Shown: positions 34,680-43,170, numbered from the stretch's first letter. The stretch: DNA of 64,000 nt from Pseudomonas fluorescens (GCF_902498195.1 NZ_CABVIY010000006.1:124001-188000), one strand, 5' to 3'. Translations and numbers: made by a program. Notes: generated by a model from the sequence alone, not told the origin.

Positions 34680-35804
34680 TTGCGTATCGTTCTTCTACTC
34701 TCGGCGTGGCTGCTGAGCCTGGGTGCCCTGGCGGCGCCGGGCGACGTGGCGACCCTTGATCGCGGCACCTGGCCGGAAAAGCTCAACAACCCGACGCTGT
34801 TCGACGTGGCGTCACGGGCCGAAATCCTCATGTTCGCCCGGGTGCTGCTGGCCAGCGAATCCCTGGATGAACCCGCACTGGCCCAGCGCCTGGGCCTGCG
34901 CACGGTCAATATGGAATCGGTCAACCGGGTTCGCCAGCGCCTGTGGCAACGCTTGCTGGCCAACTTCAACTTCGCCCAGCAGAGTTGCGACCAGGACGCT
35001 TCCTTCTGTTTTCTGGTCGAGGACATGCCGACCCTGCGTGAACAGGCCGGCAAATTCCTGATCGGCGATGACAGCTATTACATCAAGTGGGCCGAACCGA
35101 GCCGGTTGTTTCATGCCCAGTACCTGGACGAGCAGTTGCGCAAGGCGGCGCTGTTTCCGCAAACCAGCAGCGAAGTCGATCATTTTGGCGACTATGAGCG
35201 CAACGGCGCGGCCATGCATGACCGGTTGTTCCTGCTGACCTTCGACAGCGCCGCGAATGCCGCGCCGGACAACACCGACTGGGTGGCCGAGTACCTGCGC
35301 AAGTCGAACATGAGCGGTACGTTCTTTGTCCTCGGCAAAGACATTCAGGCGCGTCTGGCGCAGGGCTCGGTGGCCGGCCTGCAATCGATGTATTCAGGCC
35401 AGTGCATCGGTGTGCAAGGCTGGGAATTCCGTTCCCACAGCCACTGGCAGGACTGGCAGGACTCGGTGCGGCGAAGCGTCGAGCTGGTGAAAAGCAAGCT
35501 GCCGGAAAACTTCGTCCCGCTGTTCCGTCCGCCCGATGGCCAGCGCCGGTCGGATGCCGAGGCGTTCTTCAAGTCCCAGGGCCTGCAAGTGGCGCTGTGG
35601 GACATTGATGCCCAGGACGGTGCCGGCAAACTCAAGGCCAGCCAGAGCGCGCAACGGGTGCTGACCCTGATGCTGTTGTGGCGTCACGGCGTGATCAATT
35701 TCAATGTGAAACAGGAGGGGGTGAAAACGGCGCTGCCCTGGCTGATGACGCAGACGGCGCAGAGCGGGATCGGTTGGGAAGACTGTCAGGACGGGTTTCG
35801 ATAA
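34680..35804 (+). CDS. Secreted polysaccharide deacetylase-like protein
   Basis: 374 residues from a TTG at 34680, chosen because GGAG lies 8 bases upstream and the product then begins with a signal peptide (LRIVLLLSAWLLSLGALAA). Residues about 30-175 are a helical domain. A NodB-like fold follows, with LFLLTFDSAANAAPDNTDWV in place of the usual TFDDGP and GWEFRSHSHWQDW as the His-containing motif. RPPDGQRRSDAEA matches the RPP motif. The second Asp of TFDD is replaced by Ser, so either the metal site is altered or the enzyme has other activity. It may act on an extracellular polysaccharide, but a link to alginate is not shown. Confidence 0.75.
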   Translation: MRIVLLLSAWLLSLGALAAPGDVATLDRGTWPEKLNNPTLFDVASRAEILMFARVLLASESLDEPALAQRLGLRTVNMESVNRVRQRLWQRLLANFNFAQQSCDQDASFCFLVEDMPTLREQAGKFLIGDDSYYIKWAEPSRLFHAQYLDEQLRKAALFPQTSSEVDHFGDYERNGAAMHDRLFLLTFDSAANAAPDNTDWVAEYLRKSNMSGTFFVLGKDIQARLAQGSVAGLQSMYSGQCIGVQGWEFRSHSHWQDWQDSVRRSVELVKSKLPENFVPLFRPPDGQRRSDAEAFFKSQGLQVALWDIDAQDGAGKLKASQSAQRVLTLMLLWRHGVINFNVKQEGVKTALPWLMTQTAQSGIGWEDCQDGFR

Positions 35805-36139
35805 AAAGCCAGCAAGCCCGTAAACATTGGGCGAAGGGCGATTCCGGGGGGGATTTTGCTGCAGGTTGATCTCCGACTGTAAACGGGTGATGGCAGTCCG
35901 CCAAGGGCTTTTCGTCACTCTGCAAAATAAACTTCAAAAAAGCGTCAAAGTGCTTTTTTCTGTCATGTGTTTTGGAGTATTACGAAGACAGACCGCCGAA
36001 ACCTGCAACACAGGTGGCGTCTCCCAAGACCCGTTTGTTTGCAGTCACTTAAATCTCCGTAGGTGAGATTCGGCGGCCACTTCGAGGCGCAGCACCGCCC
36101 AGGTATTGCGTCCACTGGCTCTGACAAAGGTGACCGAGT
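35805..36139. other. Intergenic region upstream of the PhoH gene, 335 bases
   Basis: No coding frame with a ribosome site is seen, and there is no clear terminator for the deacetylase gene. It becomes A/T-richer between 35920 and 35990, where a promoter for the PhoH gene is likely, but no convincing -35/-10 pair was found. Confidence 0.5.
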
Positions 36140-37534
36140 ATGGATGATCACGGACGTAGCTCTTCTTCCAACCAGCCAATCCTTTATGTACTCGATACCA
36201 ACGTACTGATTCACGATCCAAACGCACTGCTCAATTTCGAAGAACACCACGTCGCCATCCCGATGACCGTGCTGGAGGAGCTCGACAAGCTCAAGAGCGG
36301 GCATCACAGCGTCGCCGCCGAATGCCGCCAGGCCATTCGCCTGATCGACAAGACCCTGGGCGACGCCTCGCCCGAGGACGTTGAACAGGGCGTGCCGATC
36401 CAGCGGGGCAAGAGTGGGCCCAAAGGTTTGCTGTCAATTCTGATGAGCAAGCGCGCCGAGCCGAACATCATTCTGCCCGAGCACCTGAACGACAACATCA
36501 TCATCAACCAGTTGATCGACCTGCACGCGCGCGAGCCCAAGAAAGCCGTGGTGCTAGTCACCAAAGACATCAACATGCGCCTCAAGGCCCGGGCGTGCGG
36601 GATTGCGGCCGAGGACTACAGCACCGACCAACTGGTCGACGACGTGTCGCTGCTGCCCAATGGCTACCACAACATGACCGGCTCCTTCTGGGACCGTGTG
36701 AGCAAGGTCGAAACCCGCCAGGATCACGGCCGAACCTGGCATCAGGTGCAGTTGATCGACAACCTGCCGGCGGTGCACATCAACGAGTTCATCATCGATG
36801 AACAGGGCTTTGTCGGCTGGATCAAGGAGATCGAGGAAGACAAGCTGCTGATCCTCGACCTGCACCAGGAGCCGCTGCTGCACCAGGAAGCCTGGGGCCT
36901 GAAGCCGCGTGATATCTATCAAAGCCTGGCGCTGTACGCCTTGCTCGATCCGGACATCCACCTGGTCAACCTGTCCGGCGCTGCCGGCTCGGGTAAAACC
37001 ATCCTGGCCCTGGCGGCGGCCATCGAGCAGACCATGGTCAGCAAGCGCTATCGCCGGATCATCGCCACCCGCAGCGTGCAGGGCCTGGACCAGGAAATCG
37101 GCTTCCTGCCCGGCACCGAAGCGGAAAAAATGGAGCCCTGGCTGGGCGCCATCACCGACAACCTCGAAGCCTTGCACATGGATGACGAAAGCACCCATGG
37201 CAGCGTCGACTACATCCTCAGCAAGGTGCCGTTGCAGTTCAAATCCCTCAACTACATTCGGGGCCGCAGCTTCCAGCAAAGCCTGATCCTGATCGATGAA
37301 TGCCAGAACCTGACGCCGCACCAGATGAAAACCATCATCACCCGTGCCGGCGCCGGTTCCAAAGTGGTGTGCCTGGGCAACCTGGCACAGATCGACACCC
37401 CTTACCTGTCCGCGACCAGTTCCGGGCTGACGTACCTGACCGAACGCTTCAAGGACTTCCCCAACGGCGTCCACATCACCCTGCAAGGGGTGCCGCGCTC
37501 GATTCTGGCCGAATACGCCGAATCGCATCTGTAA
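36140..37534 (+). CDS. PIN-PhoH fusion protein (PhoH2-like ATPase/ribonuclease)
   Basis: 464 residues in two parts. The N-terminal PIN domain (about 15-150) carries acidic residues of the nuclease site (LYVLDTNVLIHD, LEELDKLKSG, LVTKDINMRLKA). The C-terminal PhoH ATPase (about 245-460) has Walker A SGAAGSGKTILALA and Walker B LILIDECQN. Proteins with this architecture are RNA helicase/ribonucleases in other bacteria. AAAGGTG precedes the ATG. A strong terminator follows, so the gene is monocistronic. Confidence 0.94.
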   Translation: MDDHGRSSSSNQPILYVLDTNVLIHDPNALLNFEEHHVAIPMTVLEELDKLKSGHHSVAAECRQAIRLIDKTLGDASPEDVEQGVPIQRGKSGPKGLLSILMSKRAEPNIILPEHLNDNIIINQLIDLHAREPKKAVVLVTKDINMRLKARACGIAAEDYSTDQLVDDVSLLPNGYHNMTGSFWDRVSKVETRQDHGRTWHQVQLIDNLPAVHINEFIIDEQGFVGWIKEIEEDKLLILDLHQEPLLHQEAWGLKPRDIYQSLALYALLDPDIHLVNLSGAAGSGKTILALAAAIEQTMVSKRYRRIIATRSVQGLDQEIGFLPGTEAEKMEPWLGAITDNLEALHMDDESTHGSVDYILSKVPLQFKSLNYIRGRSFQQSLILIDECQNLTPHQMKTIITRAGAGSKVVCLGNLAQIDTPYLSATSSGLTYLTERFKDFPNGVHITLQGVPRSILAEYAESHL

Positions 37535-37546
37535 CCGCTTCACCCA

Positions 37547-37577
37547 AACCGGGCGGCCGCAAAACCGCCCGGTTTTT
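37547..37577 (+). terminator. Rho-independent terminator of the PhoH gene
   Basis: AACCGGGCGG, an 8-base loop, then CCGCCCGGTTTTTC. It begins 13 bases after the stop codon. Confidence 0.85.
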
Positions 37578-37598
37578 CATGCCCCACACAAACCCTAA

Positions 37599-37688
37599 TG
37601 TGGGAGCGGGCTTGCTCGCGAAGGCGGACTGTCAACCAATACATGAGTTGACTGACACACCGCCTTCGCGAGCAAGCCCGCTCCCACA
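37599..37688. repeat. REP inverted pair between phoH and moaC
   Basis: TGTGGGAGCGGGCTTGCTCG and complement, 90 bases in all, like the copies at 8212 and 28550. Confidence 0.92.
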
Positions 37689-37771
37689 GGGTTCGATGCC
37701 ACCCGATAATCGCGCGTGCGGAAATCTGACCCTCGGGTTTACAATCGACGCTCCTGATCAGGAGTAATCCC

Positions 37772-38245
37772 GTGCTGACTCATCTCGATTCCCAAGGTCG
37801 CGCCAACATGGTCGACGTCACCGACAAAGACGTGACGTTCCGTGAGGCGACGGCCCAAGCGCTGGTGCGCATGTTGCCCGACACCCTGCAAATGATCGTC
37901 AGCGGCGGTCACCCCAAGGGTGACGTGTTTGCCGTGGCGCGCATTGCCGGTATCCAGGCGGCGAAGAAAACCAGTGATCTGATTCCGCTGTGCCATCCGC
38001 TGATGCTCACGGGTGTCAAGGTCGAGCTCAGTGCCGAGGGCGATGACAGCGTGCGCATCGTGGCGCGCTGCAAGCTGTCCGGGCAAACCGGTGTGGAGAT
38101 GGAAGCCCTGACCGCCGCCAGCGTTGCGGCGCTGACCATTTATGACATGTGCAAGGCCGTGGATCGCGGCATGACCATTGAAAGCGTTCGCCTGCTGGAA
38201 AAGGTCGGTGGCAAGAGCGGTCATTTCCAGGCGGACCAGCCATGA
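37772..38245 (+). CDS. moaC: MoaC: cyclic pyranopterin monophosphate synthase
   Basis: 157 residues from a GTG at 37772, with AGGAG 6 bases upstream. Family motifs are MVDVTDKDVTFREA, LIPLCHPLMLTGV with the conserved Cys-His, and YDMCKAVDRGMTIES with the catalytic Lys and Asp. With MoaA it makes cyclic pyranopterin monophosphate, the first intermediate of molybdenum cofactor synthesis. The stop overlaps the moaD start. Confidence 0.97.
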   Translation: MLTHLDSQGRANMVDVTDKDVTFREATAQALVRMLPDTLQMIVSGGHPKGDVFAVARIAGIQAAKKTSDLIPLCHPLMLTGVKVELSAEGDDSVRIVARCKLSGQTGVEMEALTAASVAALTIYDMCKAVDRGMTIESVRLLEKVGGKSGHFQADQP

Positions 38246-38484
38246 ACGTCACCGTGAAGTTTTTTGCCCGTTATCGTGAAGCGTTGGGCGTGGATTCAGT
38301 CAAGGTCGAAGGCCACTTCGCCACCGTAGACGATGTGCGGGCGCTGCTCGCTCAGCGTGACGGCGCCGAAGTGCTGAGCGAGCAGAACCTGATGTGCGCG
38401 CGCAACGAAGACCTTTGCCAGCTCGACGAGCCCGTCAGCGATGGCGATGAAGTCGCGTTTTTTCCAACCGTGACCGGGGGCTGA
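38242..38484 (+). CDS. moaD: MoaD: molybdopterin synthase sulphur-carrier subunit
   Basis: 80 residues with a ubiquitin-like fold (VTVKFFARYREALG start) and the essential C-terminal Gly-Gly (FFPTVTGG) that is thiocarboxylated. ATGA overlap with moaC; moaE follows within 2 bases. It forms molybdopterin synthase with MoaE. Confidence 0.96.
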   Translation: MNVTVKFFARYREALGVDSVKVEGHFATVDDVRALLAQRDGAEVLSEQNLMCARNEDLCQLDEPVSDGDEVAFFPTVTGG

Positions 38485-38486
38485 TC

Positions 38487-38939
38487 ATGGCGATTCGTGT
38501 GCAGTCCAGCGCATTCGATCCGGGGGCCGAAGTCAACGCCATGCACGCGGCCAATGTCGGCGTCGGTGCGGTGGTGAGTTTTGTCGGCTACGTGCGCGAT
38601 TTCAATGACGGGCTCGACGTGGCCGGGATGTTCCTCGAACACTATCCGGGCATGACCGAAAAAGCCCTCGGCAAGATTGCCGCCGAGGCCGAGCAGCGCT
38701 GGCCGTTGCTCAAGCTGGAAGTGCTGCATCGCATCGGTGCCCTGGAGCCCGGCGAGCCGATCGTCTTCGTCGCCACCGCCAGCGCCCATCGCCAGGCCGC
38801 GTTCGATGCCTGCGCCTTTGTCATGGATTACCTGAAGACCCGCGCACCGTTCTGGAAAAAGGAAAACACCGCCGACGGCCCGCGCTGGGTCGAAGGGCGG
38901 GACAGCGATCATGCGGCGGCGGATCGCTGGAAGCAGTAG
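38487..38939 (+). CDS. moaE: MoaE: molybdopterin synthase catalytic subunit
   Basis: 150 residues. It has the family's VGAVVSFVGYVRDFN and LEHYPGMTEKAL motifs and the active-site Lys in APFWKKE. It transfers sulphur from MoaD to cyclic pyranopterin monophosphate. It is the last gene of a three-gene moaCDE operon and is followed by a REP pair. Confidence 0.97.
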   Translation: MAIRVQSSAFDPGAEVNAMHAANVGVGAVVSFVGYVRDFNDGLDVAGMFLEHYPGMTEKALGKIAAEAEQRWPLLKLEVLHRIGALEPGEPIVFVATASAHRQAAFDACAFVMDYLKTRAPFWKKENTADGPRWVEGRDSDHAAADRWKQ

Positions 38940-38971
38940 ATAACCTGTTGTTTGTTGGTCGACCCGACAGA

Positions 38972-39054
38972 CCCCTTCGCGAGCAAGCCCGCTCCCACCT
39001 TTGATCTGCGTTGTTTAGAGATCAAAGGTGGGAGCGGGCTTGCTCGCGAAGGGG
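38972..39054. repeat. REP inverted pair after moaE, reversed arm order
   Basis: CCCCTTCGCGAGCAAGCCCG and complement; the flanks of both arms are also complementary (CACCTTTGATC / GATCAAAGGTG). This extends the stem to over 35 bases with a very short loop, and it may terminate the moa operon. Confidence 0.9.
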
Positions 39055-39130
39055 TCATCAAAAGCACCCGATACCTTCCTGATTCGCCTCCCGACCGTCG
39101 GATGCGCGCACCCGATTGACGGTTCATACG

Positions 39131-39153
39131 TAAAAGTCCAATATGGAATTATA
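39131..39153. promoter_or_regulatory. Candidate DauR operator upstream of the binding-protein gene
   Basis: TAAAAGTCCAATATGGAATT matches the palindromic element in front of dauB (43072-43094): TAAAAGTCCA, two variable bases, ATGGA. It lies about 80 bases before the binding-protein ATG. The shared sequence in two promoters flanking a regulator gene is the evidence; the protein is inferred. Confidence 0.55.
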
Positions 39154-39230
39154 AGTACAAAAAAGGCCTTTCCCGTTTCTGCTTTTTCTTCTGTCTTGCC
39201 AAACCAACAACAACCCGCGAGAGAACGAAT

Positions 39231-40007
39231 ATGAAGAAGTTCCCCCTCATCACCGGTCTGGCCCTGAGCCTGTTGGCGTGCAGTAGCCTGTTTGCCGCCG
39301 AGAAAACCCTGCGCATCGGGATCGAGGCGGCTTACCCGCCCTTTGCTTCCAAGACCGACAAAGGCGAGATCGTCGGTTTCGACTACGACATCGGCAATGC
39401 GCTGTGCGCTGAGATGAAGGTCAAGTGCGTGTGGGTCGAAGGCGAGTTCGACGGCCTGATTCCTTCCCTGAAGGTGAAGAAAATCGACATGGCGCTGTCG
39501 TCCATGACCATCAACGACGACCGCAAGAAATCGGTGGATTTCACCCACAAGTATTATTTCACCTCTTCGCGCCTGGTCATGAAGGAAGGTGCGGTGGTGG
39601 ATGACCAGTACGCCAGCCTCAAGGGCAAGACGGTCGGCGTGCAGCGCGCGACGACCACCGACCGCTACGCCACCGAGGTGTTCGAGCCCAAGGGCATCAC
39701 CGTCAAGCGTTATGGCAACAACGAAGAAATCTACATGGACCTGGCGGCCGGTCGCCTGGACGCGATTTTCGCCGACACCATCCCGCTCAATGACTTCCTG
39801 TCGATGCCTCGCGGCAAAGGCTATGCGTTTGTCGGGCCTGAGTTGAAGGATCCGAAATACGTGGGCGAAGGCGCGGGGATTGCCGTGCGCAAGGGCAATA
39901 CCGAGTTGGTCAGCCAGTTGAACACGGCCATCGATGGCATTCGGGCCAATGGCGAGTATCAGAAGATTTCCGAGAAGTACTTCAAGTCTGATATCTACGG
40001 CGATTGA
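39231..40007 (+). CDS. Periplasmic binding protein for basic amino acids (ABC transporter, family 3)
   Basis: 258 residues. A signal peptide (LITGLALSLLACSSLFAA) precedes the family 3 fold (LRIGIEAAYPPFASK, GFDYDIGNALCAEM, ALSSMTINDDRKKSVDFTH). These are the features of lysine/arginine/ornithine/histidine-binding proteins. In the Cys-containing signal, the cut after FAA is preferred over lipidation. It faces dauR, as the equivalent gene does in P. aeruginosa as I recall. Together with the shared operator, this suggests it scavenges arginine, possibly D-arginine. No permease or ATPase genes are adjacent. Confidence 0.92.
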   Translation: MKKFPLITGLALSLLACSSLFAAEKTLRIGIEAAYPPFASKTDKGEIVGFDYDIGNALCAEMKVKCVWVEGEFDGLIPSLKVKKIDMALSSMTINDDRKKSVDFTHKYYFTSSRLVMKEGAVVDDQYASLKGKTVGVQRATTTDRYATEVFEPKGITVKRYGNNEEIYMDLAAGRLDAIFADTIPLNDFLSMPRGKGYAFVGPELKDPKYVGEGAGIAVRKGNTELVSQLNTAIDGIRANGEYQKISEKYFKSDIYGD

Positions 40008-40010
40008 TAG

Positions 40011-40085
40011 AAAAGATCGCAGCCTGCGGCAGCTCCTACAGGGGAACGCATTCCACTGTAGGAGCTGCCGCAGGCTGCGATCTTT
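40011..40085. repeat. REP inverted pair between the convergent binding-protein and dauR genes
   Basis: AAAAGATCGCAGCCTGCGGC and complement, with a 20-base centre. It probably acts as a bidirectional terminator because both adjacent genes end at it. Confidence 0.88.
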
Positions 40086-40091
40086 CGCTTT

Positions 40092-40733
40092 TCAGCCCTT
40101 CAATTCCTTCAAATGCTTGTAAACCGTCGCCCGTCCCATGTTCAGCACGTTGGCCACATAGTTCGACGCGCTTTTACCCTTGAACGCCCCTTCGGCATGC
40201 AGCGCCAGCACCAGCTCCCGTTTGTGATCGCGGGTCAGCAGGTTCAGGCTCAGTTGACGCTCGCGCAGCCAGGCGTGGAGGAAGGTGTTGATCCGCTCCT
40301 GCCAGTCATCGCGAAACAGTGAGTCCGGTTGCGGGATCAGTTTGGTCGGCGACAGGAACAGGTCCAGCGCGGCCTTGGCATTCTCGAACAGCGAAATATT
40401 CAGATTGATGCACAGCACGCCCAGCGGATGGCCTTCGCTGTCGCGCAGCACGGTGCTGAGGCTGCGAATCTTCTGACCGTCCCAGTTGAGCTTTTCGTAC
40501 GGCCCGATATTCCGTTCGCTGACGTCGTCGCTGAGCATGTCTTCGAGCGCTGAATCATCGCCGATTTCCCGTTTCGAAAGGTTGTTGGCGATGTAGTCGA
40601 CCTTTTGCGTGCGCAGGTCGTGCAGCACCACTTCGGCGTGGGGGAAGAACAGCGTGGCAATGGCATCGGCGATCGCCCGGAAGTTATCCAGGGACGCGTC
40701 GTTCAGGGCCGGGTCTTTTTCGGGGGCGTTCAT
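40092..40733 (-). CDS. dauR: DauR-type transcriptional regulator (YheO PAS + helix-turn-helix)
   Basis: 213 residues. A YheO-like PAS domain (about 15-130, containing HAEVVLHDLRTQKVDYIANN and GHPLGVLCINLNIS) precedes a C-terminal helix-turn-helix (about 170-210, NYVANVLNMGRATVYKHLKEL). DauR represses the D-arginine utilisation operon in P. aeruginosa and is relieved by arginine. Here it is the third gene of the dauB-dauA-dauR order. A 91-base gap with a strong hairpin separates it from dauA. Confidence 0.85.
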   Translation of the reverse strand: MNAPEKDPALNDASLDNFRAIADAIATLFFPHAEVVLHDLRTQKVDYIANNLSKREIGDDSALEDMLSDDVSERNIGPYEKLNWDGQKIRSLSTVLRDSEGHPLGVLCINLNISLFENAKAALDLFLSPTKLIPQPDSLFRDDWQERINTFLHAWLRERQLSLNLLTRDHKRELVLALHAEGAFKGKSASNYVANVLNMGRATVYKHLKELKG

Positions 40734-40755
40734 ACAGTAGGGCTCCGGGAAACAT

Positions 40756-40780
40756 CAGCGCCCCGTCGTACGGGGCGCTG
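40756..40780 (-). promoter_or_regulatory. Perfect GC-rich hairpin between dauA and dauR
   Basis: CAGCGCCCCG-TCGTA-CGGGGCGCTG is a perfect 10-base stem. It has no T-run on either strand, so it looks more like an mRNA stability or attenuation element than a full terminator. Confidence 0.55.
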
Positions 40781-40824
40781 AAAGTGTGCCGCAATCGTGC
40801 CGGCACGTCACCTTGGGGCGTTGA

Positions 40825-41952
40825 TCAGCCCAGGCGGGCGGGGGAGAGCATTCCGGCGCTCAAGCCGAAGCGCACGAGGTGCTCGGGCAGGGCTTCACCG
40901 CGGACCAGGGCGGCGCTGGCCTGGCCCATGGCCGGCGAGGTCTGGATGCCGTAGCCACCCTGTGCCGCGACCCAGAACAGGCCGGGCACCTGTGGATCGA
41001 AGCCGGACAGCAAGTCACCGTCGCTGACGAAACTGCGCAGGCCGGCCCAGGTGCGGGTCGGACGGCGGATGGTCAGGGTCGTGGCTTCTTCGATCTGGTA
41101 GATGCCCATGGCGATGTCCAGCTCTTCGGGCTGTACATCGTGAGGTTCGACCGGGTCGGCGTTGGCCGGCGAGCCGAGGAACATGCCGGCGTCGGGCTTC
41201 ATGTAGAAGGATTCGTCGAGGCTGACCAGCATCGGCCAATGGTGGATGTCCACGCCCTCGGGGCCGGCAAAGATGAACGCCGCGCGACGCTTGGGTTGCA
41301 GGCCCAATGGTTTGGCGCCCGCCAGTTCACCGATCTTGTCGGCCCAGGCGCCGGCGGCGTTGATAATGACCGGTGCGCTGAAGGTCCCGGTGCTGGTCCG
41401 GACCTGCCACACACCGTCGGCGTCACGGCTCAGGCCCTGCACTTCGCAATCGGTGTGCACTTCGCTTTTGTTGCGACGGATGCCACGCAGGTAGCCCTGG
41501 TGGAGGGCGTCGGTGTCGATGTCGCTGGCGGTCGGGTCGTAGATCGCGCCGTGGACTTTGTCCCGACGCAGGATCGGCAGGCGCGTACAGGCCTCTTCGG
41601 CGCTGAGCAATTGCATCTCTGGCACCGTGGCTTTGGCGCTCAGGTATTGGTTGTTCAGTTCGGCCGGATCGCCGGTGAAGTCCACGGTCATCTCGCCGCG
41701 CGGGGTCAGCAGCGGGTGTTCGCAGAAACCGCTGGGCGGGGCGTCGAAAAAGTCGCGGCTGGCCTGGGTCAGTGCGCGCACTTGCGGCGTGCCATAGGCG
41801 GCGGTGAACAGTGCCGCCGAGCGTCCGGTGGAGTGATAGGCCGGATGGGATTCGCGTTCGAGGACGATGACGCGTCCGTGCTGCGACAGCCAGAAACCGG
41901 TGGAAGCGCCGGCAATCCCGCCGCCGATGATGATGAAGTCTGCCTGGCTCAT
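40825..41952 (-). CDS. dauA: DauA: D-arginine dehydrogenase (FAD-dependent)
   Basis: 375 residues from the ATG at 41952 (AGGAGA 5 bases upstream), the length I recall for P. aeruginosa DauA. The N-terminal FAD loop is FIIIGGGIAGASTGFWLS, followed by HSTGRSAALF. The C-terminal region has the GLFWVAAQGGYGIQTSPAMG flavin motif. It oxidatively deaminates D-arginine and other D-amino acids to the 2-keto acid, the first half of D-to-L racemisation. An upstream in-frame extension crosses a REP element and is not used. Confidence 0.88.
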   Translation of the reverse strand: MSQADFIIIGGGIAGASTGFWLSQHGRVIVLERESHPAYHSTGRSAALFTAAYGTPQVRALTQASRDFFDAPPSGFCEHPLLTPRGEMTVDFTGDPAELNNQYLSAKATVPEMQLLSAEEACTRLPILRRDKVHGAIYDPTASDIDTDALHQGYLRGIRRNKSEVHTDCEVQGLSRDADGVWQVRTSTGTFSAPVIINAAGAWADKIGELAGAKPLGLQPKRRAAFIFAGPEGVDIHHWPMLVSLDESFYMKPDAGMFLGSPANADPVEPHDVQPEELDIAMGIYQIEEATTLTIRRPTRTWAGLRSFVSDGDLLSGFDPQVPGLFWVAAQGGYGIQTSPAMGQASAALVRGEALPEHLVRFGLSAGMLSPARLG

Positions 41953-41998
41953 GAAGGTCTCCTGATCAAGCGAAAATACCGAAAATGTACGGGGCCGA

Positions 41999-42088
41999 TG
42001 TGGGAGCGGGCTTGCTCGCGAAGGCGGTGCGTCAGTCGACATCATGGGTGAGTGTCAGACCGTATTCGCGAGCAAGCCCGCTCCCACA
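41999..42088. repeat. REP inverted pair between dauB and dauA
   Basis: TGTGGGAGCGGGCTTGCTCG and complement fill most of the gap between these two genes. Confidence 0.92.
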
Positions 42089-42098
42089 GGGTCAAGTG

Positions 42099-43043
42099 TC
42101 AAGGCTGAAGCGCGTAGAGGGCATTGGCCAGTGCGATGTCTTCCAGGCCCAGGCCGATGGAGCGGAAGAACACATGACGGTCGTATTCCGGCCGCGGCAC
42201 CTGGCCACTGAGCAGATCCGGCAGGTCGCCGACAATCGCAGTGTTGTCCCAGCCATGCTGCTCGCCGGCGATCAGCATTTCACCGGCCGAGCCCGGGGTG
42301 GTCAGACGATAGTCGCAGAACACCCGCATGTCATTGAGGCTCTGCGGCGGCACTTCGTGCGCACGCGGGGCGTTGGTGCTGATGGAGGTGATCAGTGCCG
42401 GTTTGCCCAGGCGGGCGGGGTCGATCACGGGACCGGCTGACGAGGTGCAGAGCATGATTACGTCAGCATCAGCCATGGCGGCTTCACGGGTATCGACGAT
42501 GTTCAGGCGCGGGTCGAGGCTTTTCAGCAGGCTCGCGGTTTGCGCATCTTCACTGAGGCTCGGCGAGTACAGGCTGATGCTCTGCCAGTCGCGCAGGTTT
42601 TTCACGTAATGCAGGTGCGCCTGGGCCACCTTGCCGCTGCCAATGATCGCCAGGCGAGTGGCGTTCAACGGCGCGAGGGCGTCGACGGCCACGGCGGTGG
42701 TCGCGGCGGTGCGTGCGGTGGTCAGTTCGCCGGCATCGCAGAGCAGCAGCGGCTGGCCGGTCTGCATCGACATCAGCAAGGTCCAGGCCGTGACCAGCGG
42801 CCCTTGTTCACGCACGATGTACGGCGAGGTCTTGACCCCGTAGACGCCATCTTCGGCCAGCACGCCCAGGTAATTGATGAAGTCGCCGGCCCCCTGTGGA
42901 AATTCCACCAGTTGCTGCGCCGGCTGCACGGCTTGCCCGGCGGCCAGGTCGCGGAACAGTTTGCGCAGGATCTGCGGCACGTCGACCTGGGCCAGTAATT
43001 CGCGGGCCTGGGGTTGGGAGATCACGTAGGGGGTGCTGGACAT
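42099..43043 (-). CDS. dauB: DauB: NAD(P)H-dependent anabolic L-arginine dehydrogenase
   Basis: 314 residues from the ATG at 43043 (GGAG 6 bases upstream). It belongs to the ornithine cyclodeaminase/mu-crystallin family, with the Rossmann segment ATRLAIIGSGKVAQAHLHYV and the substrate loop GAGDFINYLGVLAEDGVYGVK. DauB reduces the keto acid made by DauA to L-arginine. It is the first gene of the dau operon. A palindromic operator lies about 30-50 bases upstream, and the rhlB terminator lies beyond it. Confidence 0.86.
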   Translation of the reverse strand: MSSTPYVISQPQARELLAQVDVPQILRKLFRDLAAGQAVQPAQQLVEFPQGAGDFINYLGVLAEDGVYGVKTSPYIVREQGPLVTAWTLLMSMQTGQPLLLCDAGELTTARTAATTAVAVDALAPLNATRLAIIGSGKVAQAHLHYVKNLRDWQSISLYSPSLSEDAQTASLLKSLDPRLNIVDTREAAMADADVIMLCTSSAGPVIDPARLGKPALITSISTNAPRAHEVPPQSLNDMRVFCDYRLTTPGSAGEMLIAGEQHGWDNTAIVGDLPDLLSGQVPRPEYDRHVFFRSIGLGLEDIALANALYALQP

Positions 43044-43071
43044 CGTCGGCTCCGGAAACGGCAGATAAACT

Positions 43072-43094
43072 AATTTGTCCATTATGGACTTTTA
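43072..43094. promoter_or_regulatory. 13-base perfect palindrome in the dauB promoter, candidate DauR operator
   Basis: GTCCATTATGGAC (43077-43089) is a perfect palindrome around one base, flanked by TTT/AAAAG. The minus-strand reading TAAAAGTCCATAATGGAC nearly equals the element at 39131 in front of the binding-protein gene. Confidence 0.6.
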
Positions 43095-43118
43095 GATATG
43101 TCTAGCAATGTCCAGGCG

Positions 43119-43150
43119 AAAAAAAAGCGCAGTCCGTTTCCGGCTGCGCC
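43119..43150 (-). terminator. Rho-independent terminator of rhlB
   Basis: On the minus strand GCGCAG, a 11-base loop, CTGCGC and eight Ts, starting about 20 bases after the rhlB stop. Confidence 0.85.
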
Positions 43151-43170
43151 TCTTTCTGTACGGCGTCCGT

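Noticed and set aside
41953..42045. N-terminal extension of dauA through the REP element
   Set aside because: The ATG at 41952 has a strong ribosome site and yields the expected 375 residues; the extension encodes REP sequence.
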